Position numbers and translations under genes: made by a program | Source of the DNA: an uncultured Oscillospiraceae bacterium | GTDB lineage: Bacteria; Bacillota; Clostridia; Oscillospirales; Acutalibacteraceae | Assembly (NCBI GenBank): GCA_900550315.1 | Contig: URRK01000039.1 | Span: 1 to 10,944 of the forward strand | Length of the DNA stretch: 10,944 bases | Reading direction: 5' to 3' | Shown: positions 1 through 6,117 of the stretch, one piece after another | Layout of the letters: every line of letters starts with the position of its first letter | How positions within the stretch are numbered: the first letter of the stretch is position 1 | Notes under the pieces: generated by a model | The model's input: the letters and a program-made list of their open reading frames with translations, nothing else | Database searches by the model: none | Told to the model about the DNA's origin: nothing

Positions 1-29
1 GGGCGGGCGCCGTTAAACACGCAAAAGCA

Positions 30-57
30 GCGCAAAAACGCCTGCGTTTTTTGGCGC
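30..57 (-). terminator. Second A/T-flanked hairpin after fhs
   Basis: GCGCAAAAACG (30-40) pairs with CGTTTTTTGGCGC (45-57), with two extra bases bulged on the right arm and a CCTG loop. The A-tract and T-tract are built into the stem, so it could terminate transcription from either side. With the hairpin at 85-119 it makes two stem-loops within 90 bases of intergenic sequence. The first 145 bases otherwise hold nothing I can assign. Confidence 0.5.
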
Positions 58-84
58 AACGCCCTGTTTAGCCTTTTAAATTTA

Positions 85-119
85 CAGCGGGCAAGCGCCG
101 GTTGGCGCCTTGCCCGCTG
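85..119 (-). terminator. Strong stem-loop after fhs
   Basis: A 15-bp inverted repeat pairs CAGCGGGCAAGCGCC (85-99) with 104-119, with one bulged C at 109 and a GGTT loop (plus-strand reading). It lies 26 bases after the fhs TAA. On the minus strand it is followed by TAAATTTAAAA, a weak T-tract, so it may act together with the next hairpin as a tandem terminator or as a 3'-end stabiliser. Confidence 0.65.
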
Positions 120-145
120 CGGTTTTAGCTTATTTTGCAAGCTTT

Positions 146-1819
146 TTAAAAAAGGCCGGTAATTTTGCCGTTTTCGTCTACATCAATTTGCTCGGCGGCG
201 GGGCGCTTTGGCAGGCCGGGCATGGTCATAATATCGCCGGTTAAAACAACCACAAAGCCGGCGCCGGCCGAAACCTTTACGCTTTTTACCGTAACGGTAA
301 AGTCTTGCGGCGCGCCAAGCAGGGCTGGGTCGTCGGAAAAGCTGTACTGCGTTTTAGCCATGCAAACCGGCAAATTGCCAAAGCCCAGCTCTGTTAAACG
401 GTCCAGCTGCTTTTTGGCCGCCGGCAAAAAACTTACGCCCTTGCCGCCATAAACCTTTTGCACAATGGCGGTAATTTTTTCCTCCAGCGGGCTGTTTAGC
501 TCGTAGCTGTAGGTAAAATTCGGTTTTTCCTGCTCGCAAAGGCGAACCACCTCTTTTGCCAGGTCCATTCCCCCTTGGCCGCCCTCGGCCCAAACGGTTG
601 AAAGCACGGTGTTAACACCCAGCTCGCGGCATTTTTGCATAATAAAATTAATTTCGGCGTCGGTATCGGTTGGAAAGCGGTTTACTGCCACCACACAGGG
701 CAGGCCGTAAACCTGCCGCATATTGGCAACATGGCGCAGCAGGTTGGGCACCCCTTTTGCCAAGGCGGTAAGATCCTGCTGCAGCAGCTGCGATTTTTGC
801 AGCCCGCCGTGCATTTTAAGGGCGCGCACCGTTGCCACCACTACCACGGCGGCCGGCGTAAGCCCTGCCGCGCGGCACTTAATATCTAAGAACTTTTCGG
901 CCCCTAAATCGGCACCAAAGCCGGCCTCGGTAATGGCGTAATCGCCCAGGCGCAGAGCCATTTTGGTTGCCAGCACCGAGTTGCAGCCATGCGCAATATT
1001 GGCAAACGGGCCGCCATGCACCAGGGCGGGCGTGCCTTCCAGCGTTTGCACCAAATTGGGCTTTAGGGCATCCTTTAACAAGGCGGTCATAGCGCCCTGA
1101 GCTTTTAAATCGGCACAGGTTACGGGCTCGCCGCTAAAGGTGTAGCCTACAATTATTTTAGCCAGGCGGGCTTTTAAATCGGCAATAGAGGTGGCAAGGC
1201 AAAGCACCGCCATCACCTCGCTGGCAACGGTAATGTCAAACCCGTCCTCCCTTGGAACGCCGTTTGCAGTGCCGCCCAAGCCGTTTACCACAAAGCGCAG
1301 CTGGCGGTCGTTCATATCTACACAGCGTTTCCAGGTAATGCGGCGCACATCAATATTCAGCTCGTTTCCCTGCTTAATGTGGTTATCTAACATTGCGGCC
1401 AGCAGGTTATTAGCCGCGCCAATGGCGTGAAAATCGCCCGTAAAATGCAGGTTAATATCCTCCATTGGTACCACCTGCGCATAGCCGCCGCCGGCAGCGC
1501 CGCCCTTAATGCCAAACACCGGGCCTAAAGACGGCTCGCGCAGGGCAACAACAACCTTTTTGCCCAGGCGCTTTAGGCCGTCGGCCAGGCCAATGGTGGT
1601 TGTTGTTTTGCCCTCCCCCGCGGGGGTTGGCGTAATTGCCGTTACCAGCACAAGCTTGCCCTGCCGGCTGCTGCTCTGCAGCGCGTTTAAGCTGATTTTT
1701 GCTTTGTAATTGCCGTACTGCTCTAAATGCTCCGGCGCAATGCCGGCGGCTGCGGCAATTTGCGTAATAGGCTGCATTTTGCACTGCTGTGCAATTTCAA
1801 TATCGGTTAACCGGTTCAA
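146..1819 (-). CDS. fhs: Formate-tetrahydrofolate ligase
   Basis: Fhs (FTHFS) condenses formate with tetrahydrofolate at the cost of ATP to give 10-formyl-THF, feeding purine synthesis and fMet-tRNA, and is central to the Wood-Ljungdahl pathway where that exists. From the TTG at 1819 the protein has 557 residues, the usual length. The N-terminus is [17 protein letters not shown]. The ATP-binding loop [13 protein letters not shown] follows at about 63-75. The family signatures [20 protein letters not shown] and [13 protein letters not shown] follow, and the C-terminus carries [12 protein letters not shown]. The frame stays open to another TTG at 1834 (562 residues), but GGGGG at 1828-1832, 8 bases before the TTG at 1819, and the family length favour 1819. 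There is no ATG before the codon for the conserved KMQPI. The gene is presumably expressed from the candidate promoter at 1896-1925, with possible readthrough from the transketolase genes. Other Wood-Ljungdahl genes are not visible. Confidence 0.95.
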   Translation of the reverse strand: MNRLTDIEIAQQCKMQPITQIAAAAGIAPEHLEQYGNYKAKISLNALQSSSRQGKLVLVTAITPTPAGEGKTTTTIGLADGLKRLGKKVVVALREPSLGPVFGIKGGAAGGGYAQVVPMEDINLHFTGDFHAIGAANNLLAAMLDNHIKQGNELNIDVRRITWKRCVDMNDRQLRFVVNGLGGTANGVPREDGFDITVASEVMAVLCLATSIADLKARLAKIIVGYTFSGEPVTCADLKAQGAMTALLKDALKPNLVQTLEGTPALVHGGPFANIAHGCNSVLATKMALRLGDYAITEAGFGADLGAEKFLDIKCRAAGLTPAAVVVVATVRALKMHGGLQKSQLLQQDLTALAKGVPNLLRHVANMRQVYGLPCVVAVNRFPTDTDAEINFIMQKCRELGVNTVLSTVWAEGGQGGMDLAKEVVRLCEQEKPNFTYSYELNSPLEEKITAIVQKVYGGKGVSFLPAAKKQLDRLTELGFGNLPVCMAKTQYSFSDDPALLGAPQDFTVTVKSVKVSAGAGFVVVLTGDIMTMPGLPKRPAAEQIDVDENGKITGLF

Positions 1820-1861
1820 AAAATTCGCCCCCAAAAATTAAAATAGCTAAATTTAAAACAC

Positions 1862-1889
1862 GGGCCAAACGCCAAACGGTATTCGGCCC
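1862..1889 (-). promoter_or_regulatory. Hairpin in fhs leader
   Basis: GGGCC (1862-1866) and GGCCC (1885-1889) are inverted arms around an 18-base loop that holds a small inner CC-GTTT-GG stem. If the candidate promoter is right, the hairpin would lie at the very 5' end of the fhs transcript. There it could stabilise the message or affect start-site access. Downstream is GTGTTTTAAATTT, which is only partly terminator-like. No folate (THF) riboswitch consensus is recognisable. Confidence 0.35.
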
Positions 1890-1895
1890 AATTTA

Positions 1896-1925
1896 ATCCT
1901 AACAGATGACCAAGGCTTTTCACAA
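1896..1925 (-). promoter_or_regulatory. fhs: Candidate sigma-A promoter for fhs
   Basis: On the minus strand TTGTGA (1925-1920) and TAGGAT (1901-1896) are separated by 18 bases. A TG one base upstream of the -10 makes it an extended -10 (TGTTAGGAT). Each hexamer matches four of six consensus positions. A start about 7 bases downstream would begin at the GGGCC arm of the following hairpin, giving a leader of roughly 70 bases. This is a visual match only. Confidence 0.45.
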
Positions 1926-2029
1926 CGCCACGCTTAAATTTTAACGCTTTTGCTTAAATACGGCGCAGTGCTACCCCTAAAGTGCGCAGCCAAACCCGCC
2001 CAAAGTGCGGCGCCCGCCGGCTTAAAATT

Positions 2030-2977
2030 TTACTTGCCCAAAGCCTTTAAAACGGTTTGAACAATGTTTTCGCTGCAAAGGCCAAACTGCTTTAACAGTT
2101 CCTTCGCCGGGCCGGAATGGCCAAAAGTATCCTGCACGCCGATTTTGGTTATCGGCACCGGGCAGCCCTCGCACACAACATCGCAAACGGCGCTGCCAAG
2201 TCCGCCGATTACCGAGTGTTCCTCTACCGTTACAATACGGCCGGTTTGCTGAGCGGCGGTTAAAATAATTTCTTTATCAATCGGTTTAATGGTTGGCATA
2301 TTAATCAGCCGAACCGAAACGCCATTTTGAGCCAGCTCCTCGCAGGCCTGCAGCGCCTCGCCCACCATTAAACCGGTGGCAATAACGGTAATATCGCTGC
2401 CCTCGCGCAGGGTTACGCCCTTGCCGATTTTAAATTGGTAGTCGCTGCCAAAAATAATCGGCGCGGCCAGGCGGCCAAGGCGAATGTACACCGGGCCGTT
2501 ATGCTCGTAAGCGGCGCGAACTGCCAATTTGGCCTCGGTATCATCGGCCGGGTTTAACACCGTCATACCCGGAATGGTGCGCATTAAGGCAATATCCTCG
2601 CAGCACTGGTGGGTGGCGCCGTCCTCCCCTACCGAAATGCCGGCGTGGGTGGCGCCAATAATAACCGGCAGGTGCGGGTAGCCAATAGCGTTGCGAACCT
2701 GCTCAAACGCGCGGCCGGCGGCAAACATTGCAAACGAGCTGGCAAAAACCTTTTTGCCGGTTGCCGCAATGCCGGCGGCAATGCTTAACATATTCTGCTC
2801 GGCAATGCCGCAATCGTAAAACCGGTTGGGAAAAGCTTTTTTAAAGATTCCTGTTTTGGTGGCAGCTGCCAAGTCGGCGTCTAAAACAATAAAATCGTCA
2901 TGCTCTTTTCCCAGCTCTACCAGGGCGTTACCGTAGCTTTCGCGGGTGGCAATTGCTTTTTTTGGTTCCATGTTCAT
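2030..2977 (-). CDS. Transketolase, C-terminal subunit
   Basis: This is the partner half of the split transketolase: pyrimidine-binding domain plus C-terminal domain. It has 315 residues. The pyrimidine-domain motif DCGIAEQNMLSIAAG (55-69) carries the catalytic glutamate E60. FAMFAAGRAFEQVRN (82-96) and HAGISVGEDGATHQ (111-124) are conserved. VIATGLMVGEALQA and TVEEHSVIGGLGSAV mark the C-terminal domain. Three ATGs cluster near the start: 2981 (out of frame), 2977 and 2971. GGGGAGG lies 4 bases before 2977 and 10 bases before 2971, so the in-frame start could be either; they differ by two residues. The gene is probably co-transcribed with the N subunit and upstream genes. No strong terminator follows it, so readthrough toward fhs is possible. 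Confidence 0.95.
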   Translation of the reverse strand: MNMEPKKAIATRESYGNALVELGKEHDDFIVLDADLAAATKTGIFKKAFPNRFYDCGIAEQNMLSIAAGIAATGKKVFASSFAMFAAGRAFEQVRNAIGYPHLPVIIGATHAGISVGEDGATHQCCEDIALMRTIPGMTVLNPADDTEAKLAVRAAYEHNGPVYIRLGRLAAPIIFGSDYQFKIGKGVTLREGSDITVIATGLMVGEALQACEELAQNGVSVRLINMPTIKPIDKEIILTAAQQTGRIVTVEEHSVIGGLGSAVCDVVCEGCPVPITKIGVQDTFGHSGPAKELLKQFGLCSENIVQTVLKALGK

Positions 2978-2988
2978 TCATCCTCCCC

Positions 2989-3828
2989 TTATTGCAGCGC
3001 GGCCAGCTGTGCGTTTAGCTCGCTTACCGCGGTTTCGTACTGCTCGTCGTTCGGGGCGGCACCGTGCCAGCCCACTTGATTTTCCATAAACGAAACGCCC
3101 TTGCCCTTTACCGTTTTGCAAACAATGGCGGTGGGGCGGCTTTGCTCGGCCTCGGCCGCGGCAACGGCACTGGCAATTTCGGCAAAATCGTGCCCATTAA
3201 TTACAACCACATTCCAGCCAAAGGCCTTAAATTTTTCGTCCAGCGGCAGGGGGTTATTAACCTCCTCTACCGTGCCGTCAATTTGCAGGCCGTTTACATC
3301 TATAAACGCGGTTAAATTGTTTAGCTTTTTAGCGGCGGCAAACATGGCGGCCTCCCAAACCTGGCCCTCCTCGCTTTCGCCGTCGCCCACAATGGTGTAA
3401 ACCCGATAAGGATTGCCAAAATGCTTAGCCGAAAGGGCCATGCCGCAGGCGGCCGAAATGCCCTGCCCTAACGAGCCGGAGGACATATCTACACCCGGAA
3501 TATGTTTCATATCCGGGTGGCCCTGCAGCATACCGTTGGTATGGCGCAGCTTTTGCAGCTCGGCTTTTTCAAAATATCCGCGCTCGGCCAGTACGGCGTA
3601 CCAGGCCGGGGCGGCGTGACCCTTGGAAAGTACCAAACGGTCCCGCTCGGGCATTTTTGGGTTTTTAGGATCTATGTTCATTTTCTCAAAATACAGGTAG
3701 GTTAAAATATCGGCAATGGAAAGGGAACCGCCCGGGTGCCCGGACTTTGCAGCGTGAACCCCCTCTATTATACCAAGGCGAACCCTGCAGGCTGTTTGCT
3801 GCAATTGTTTTATTTTGCTTTGTTCCAT
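2989..3828 (-). CDS. Transketolase, N-terminal (ThDP pyrophosphate-binding) subunit
   Basis: This is the N-terminal half of a split transketolase. With the C-terminal subunit encoded next it should transfer two-carbon ketol units in the non-oxidative pentose phosphate pathway using thiamine diphosphate. From the ATG at 3828 the protein has 279 residues. SGHPGGSLS (29-37), LSKGHAAPAWYA and GSLGQG are transketolase signatures. GDGESEEGQVWEAA plus a downstream DVNGL forms the GDG-N thiamine/Mg-binding motif (starting near residue 148). The frame is open to a TTG at 3855, but AAAGGAAG about 8 bases before the ATG at 3828 and the family N-terminus favour the ATG. The stop is 11 bases before the C-subunit ATG used here. 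Split transketolases are normal in Clostridia and archaea, so this is not a broken gene. Confidence 0.95.
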   Translation of the reverse strand: MEQSKIKQLQQTACRVRLGIIEGVHAAKSGHPGGSLSIADILTYLYFEKMNIDPKNPKMPERDRLVLSKGHAAPAWYAVLAERGYFEKAELQKLRHTNGMLQGHPDMKHIPGVDMSSGSLGQGISAACGMALSAKHFGNPYRVYTIVGDGESEEGQVWEAAMFAAAKKLNNLTAFIDVNGLQIDGTVEEVNNPLPLDEKFKAFGWNVVVINGHDFAEIASAVAAAEAEQSRPTAIVCKTVKGKGVSFMENQVGWHGAAPNDEQYETAVSELNAQLAALQ

Positions 3829-3844
3829 GTTATTCTTCCTTTCT

Positions 3845-4672
3845 TTAATTGCCAAGCAGGCCGGCCTTTAACCGTTGCTCGGTTTCTATAATAAAATCTG
3901 CAACGGCGCCCTGCTCGCATGAGCCGGTTACAAATTTTGCTACGCTTTTAATATCGTTCGGGGCAGCGGCGGTGGTTGCGCCAAAATCGGCCGCGGCAAT
4001 CATTTCAATATCGTTGTAATAATCGCCAATGGCAAGGGTGCGCGTTGCTCCCAGCAGCTGCTTTAGCCGGTTTAGCGCGCTGCCCTTGTTTACCCCAAAC
4101 GGCAGCCCCTCGAAAAAAATTACCTTTTTGCTGCAACCGGTTTGCAAAAAGCGGCAGCACGAAAACTGCGCGCAATATTCCTTTAGCAAAAGCAGGGTCT
4201 GCTCGCAATCTACCGCGAATAATACTTTGGTCCATTCCACTTCGTCTACCCGGTACGGCGGTTGCTCAAAAACAAGGCTTTCGTACTCCTTATGAAACAG
4301 GGTTTGAGCGTTGCGGCGCAGCTCGTAAATTTTGGTGCCGCTGTGCACCTCTACCCCCACCGACGGAAACTGCCGCATAATTTTAGGTAGCACGGTTTTA
4401 CACTCCGGGCTTAGCGCGGCGCTGTACAAGGTTTTTTGGGTTTTATAATCGTAAATTAAGCCGCCGTGGCAAGCCACCACCGGCGCGTTGGAGTGCGAAA
4501 GCGTGTAGCTGTACTTTGCGGCCGGCAGCGCGCGTCCAGTTGCAATGGCAAAAACGCCGCCCTCGGCTTTAAAATGCTCGATCCATTTTAAATTACGGGC
4601 CGGAATTTGCCCGTTACAAAGCAGCGTGCCATCAATATCCGAAAGCATAAGGCAACCGCTAAAGATCCCCAT
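3845..4672 (-). CDS. Cof-type HAD-IIB family phosphatase
   Basis: This 275-residue protein belongs to the Cof/YidA-like branch of haloacid dehalogenase hydrolases, cytoplasmic Mg-dependent phosphatases that act on sugar phosphates, nucleotides or flavin phosphates. Motif I is SDIDGTL (nucleophile D12, acid/base D14), motif II ATGR (44-47), motif III probably K196, and motif IV GDYYND (216-221). The insertion between motifs II and III corresponds to the type-C2 cap. Start choice: AAAGGAGA upstream (about 9 bases) favours the ATG at 4672, which overlaps the rluD end by 14 bases. A second ATG at 4648 would give a more typical short N-terminus (MLSDIDGTL) but has no good ribosome binding site. 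It is followed 16 bases later by the transketolase N gene. Substrate unknown; neighbouring sugar-phosphate genes make a sugar phosphate possible. Confidence 0.9.
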   Translation of the reverse strand: MGIFSGCLMLSDIDGTLLCNGQIPARNLKWIEHFKAEGGVFAIATGRALPAAKYSYTLSHSNAPVVACHGGLIYDYKTQKTLYSAALSPECKTVLPKIMRQFPSVGVEVHSGTKIYELRRNAQTLFHKEYESLVFEQPPYRVDEVEWTKVLFAVDCEQTLLLLKEYCAQFSCCRFLQTGCSKKVIFFEGLPFGVNKGSALNRLKQLLGATRTLAIGDYYNDIEMIAAADFGATTAAAPNDIKSVAKFVTGSCEQGAVADFIIETEQRLKAGLLGN

Positions 4673-5579
4673 TCAATCCGTTCTCCTTTAAAAATTGCGT
4701 AAAATAATTTGGCAGGCTGCTGGTAAATTCTAAATACTGCCGGGTGGTTGGGTGAATAAACCCAATTTTTTTGGCATGCAGGCACTGCCCCTGCAGGCCG
4801 GGAAAGCTTTTTTTGCCCGGGCCGTAAACAGTATCGCCGGCAAGGGGGTGCCCCAAATAGGCCATGTGCACCCGAATTTGGTGCGTGCGCCCGGTAAACA
4901 GCCGCAGCCGCAGGTAGGCCAGGTTATTGCCCTGCGCCAGCACAAAGTACTGCGTTTTAGCCGGTTTGGAATTTAGCGCCGTTACGGCCATTTGCTTGCG
5001 CTTTACCGGGTGGCGGCCAATGGGCGCCTCTACCACGCCCTGCGTGTTTTTAAAAATGCCGTGCGCCACAGCGGCGTACTCCCGCGTAAAGGTGTGTGCC
5101 TTAATTTGCTCGGCCAAAAAGCGGTGTGCCGCATCGGTTTTTGCTACCATTAAAAGGCCGCTGGTTTCTTTATCTATTCGGTGAACAATGCCGGGGCGCA
5201 GCACGCCGTTAATGCCCGAAAGGCTGCTGCCGCAGTGGTACAGCAGCGCGTTTACCAGCGTGTTTTGGTAATTGCCGGGGGCGGGGTGTACTACCATGCC
5301 CTTAGGCTTGTTAACCACCAGCAGATCGGCGTCCTCATAAATAATATCCAGCGGAATATTTTGCGGCTCGGCTTTGGGCAAAACGGGGTCGGGCACCCGG
5401 GCCAAAACCTCGTCGCCGTTTTTTAGCTTTAGGCTTTTGGCGGCCGTTTTACCGTTTACCGTTACCTGCCCGTTTTGCACCAAATTGGCGGCAAACGCGC
5501 GGGAAAGCCCCAGCTTCCCGGCCAAGGCCGCGTCCAGCCGCTGCGGCTCCCCCGCAAAGGTAAAGCAATGCTCTTGCAT
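4659..5579 (-). CDS. rluD: RluD/YlyB-family rRNA pseudouridine synthase
   Basis: RluA-family enzymes convert specific uridines in RNA to pseudouridine; RluD-type members act on 23S rRNA. The protein has 306 residues. An N-terminal S4 RNA-binding domain spans about 12-70 (RLDAALAGKLGLSR, then NGQVTVNGK). The catalytic domain includes VVNKPKGMVVHP (88-99) and GIVHRIDKETSGLL (130-143) with catalytic D136, then GRTHQIRVHMAYLGHPLAGD (230-249). The ATG directly abuts the lspA stop (TAAATG) with no Shine-Dalgarno visible, so coupling to lspA translation is likely. It ends with TAG inside the first codons of the HAD gene, a 14-base overlap. The exact target uridines cannot be told from sequence; RluD is the family-level symbol and YlyB the positional homologue. 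Confidence 0.93.
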   Translation of the reverse strand: MQEHCFTFAGEPQRLDAALAGKLGLSRAFAANLVQNGQVTVNGKTAAKSLKLKNGDEVLARVPDPVLPKAEPQNIPLDIIYEDADLLVVNKPKGMVVHPAPGNYQNTLVNALLYHCGSSLSGINGVLRPGIVHRIDKETSGLLMVAKTDAAHRFLAEQIKAHTFTREYAAVAHGIFKNTQGVVEAPIGRHPVKRKQMAVTALNSKPAKTQYFVLAQGNNLAYLRLRLFTGRTHQIRVHMAYLGHPLAGDTVYGPGKKSFPGLQGQCLHAKKIGFIHPTTRQYLEFTSSLPNYFTQFLKENGLNGDL

Positions 5580-6101
5580 TTAATTGTTTTTGGGCAGCGT
5601 CGACTCGGGCGCCTGCTCCTCCATTTGCTTTGCCAGCCGGGCGTCGCGAATAATATCTATTACAAAGTAAAGCAGCAGCAGCCCCGCGCCAATGCAAACG
5701 GCGCAATCGGCAATGTTAAACACCGGGAACTTTGGCATAAACTGCAGGTGCAAAAAGTCTACCACTTCGCCGCCGCGAAACAGGCGGTCTACCATGTTTC
5801 CCAGCCCGCCGGAAAGAATTAGGCAAATGGCCCAAAAAAGCAGTTTATTTTTTAAGCCCTTTTTAATCAGCAGCGCAATGCAAACAATCATAATCAGCAG
5901 GGTTACGGTAAGCAGCAGCCAGGTGTGCCCCTCCATTAATCCCCAAGCGCCGCCGTTGTTGTGAATGTAGGTAAACTCTAACACGCCGGGCCAAAACGGC
6001 TTAGATTGCCCCAGCACAAAATTTGCGGTAATTAGGTGTTTTGTAAACTGGTCGGCCGCCAGCAGCAAGGCCGAAAGCAGCGCAGCCAAAATGTAACTCA
6101 T
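5580..6101 (-). CDS. lspA: Lipoprotein signal peptidase II
   Basis: LspA is an integral membrane aspartyl protease that removes the signal peptide from prolipoproteins after lipid attachment to the lipobox cysteine. The 173 residues match the family length. Four hydrophobic segments are apparent at about 4-20, 60-79, 88-104 and 134-151. The two catalytic aspartates are D105 in GNMVDRL and D132 in FNIADCAV. DQFTK (17-21) and HNNGGAWG (47-54) are the other family signatures. GGAGGG (6109-6114) lies 7 bases before the ATG. The gene begins 16 bases after the ileS stop, and its TAA is directly followed by the ATG of the pseudouridine synthase gene. The lspA-rluD pair is common in Firmicutes. Confidence 0.97.
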   Translation of the reverse strand: MSYILAALLSALLLAADQFTKHLITANFVLGQSKPFWPGVLEFTYIHNNGGAWGLMEGHTWLLLTVTLLIMIVCIALLIKKGLKNKLLFWAICLILSGGLGNMVDRLFRGGEVVDFLHLQFMPKFPVFNIADCAVCIGAGLLLLYFVIDIIRDARLAKQMEEQAPESTLPKNN

Positions 6102-6117
6102 AAAAATGCCCTCCGAT

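Noticed and set aside
1979..2009. Direct repeat AAAGTGCG (1979-1986 and 2002-2009)
   Set aside because: Eight bases and two copies only, with no associated structure; easily chance.
2006..2021. Rho-independent terminator after the transketolase C gene
   Set aside because: Only a 4-bp GC stem (CGGC/GCCG) and no T-tract follows on the minus strand.
1835..2029. THF riboswitch upstream of fhs
   Set aside because: Sequence does not resemble either known tetrahydrofolate riboswitch class; only a simple hairpin is present.
2989..3828. Frameshifted or broken transketolase gene
   Set aside because: Both halves are complete with their own ribosome binding sites and conserved ends; split transketolase is a known normal form.
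3829..3855. TTG start at 3855 for the transketolase N subunit
   Set aside because: No ribosome binding site precedes it, while AAAGGAAG stands at the right distance from the ATG at 3828.
5374..5822. Plus-strand open frames opposite rluD and lspA
   Set aside because: They mirror strongly conserved genes on the other strand, are rich in Ala, Arg and Cys without domains, and lack ribosome binding sites.
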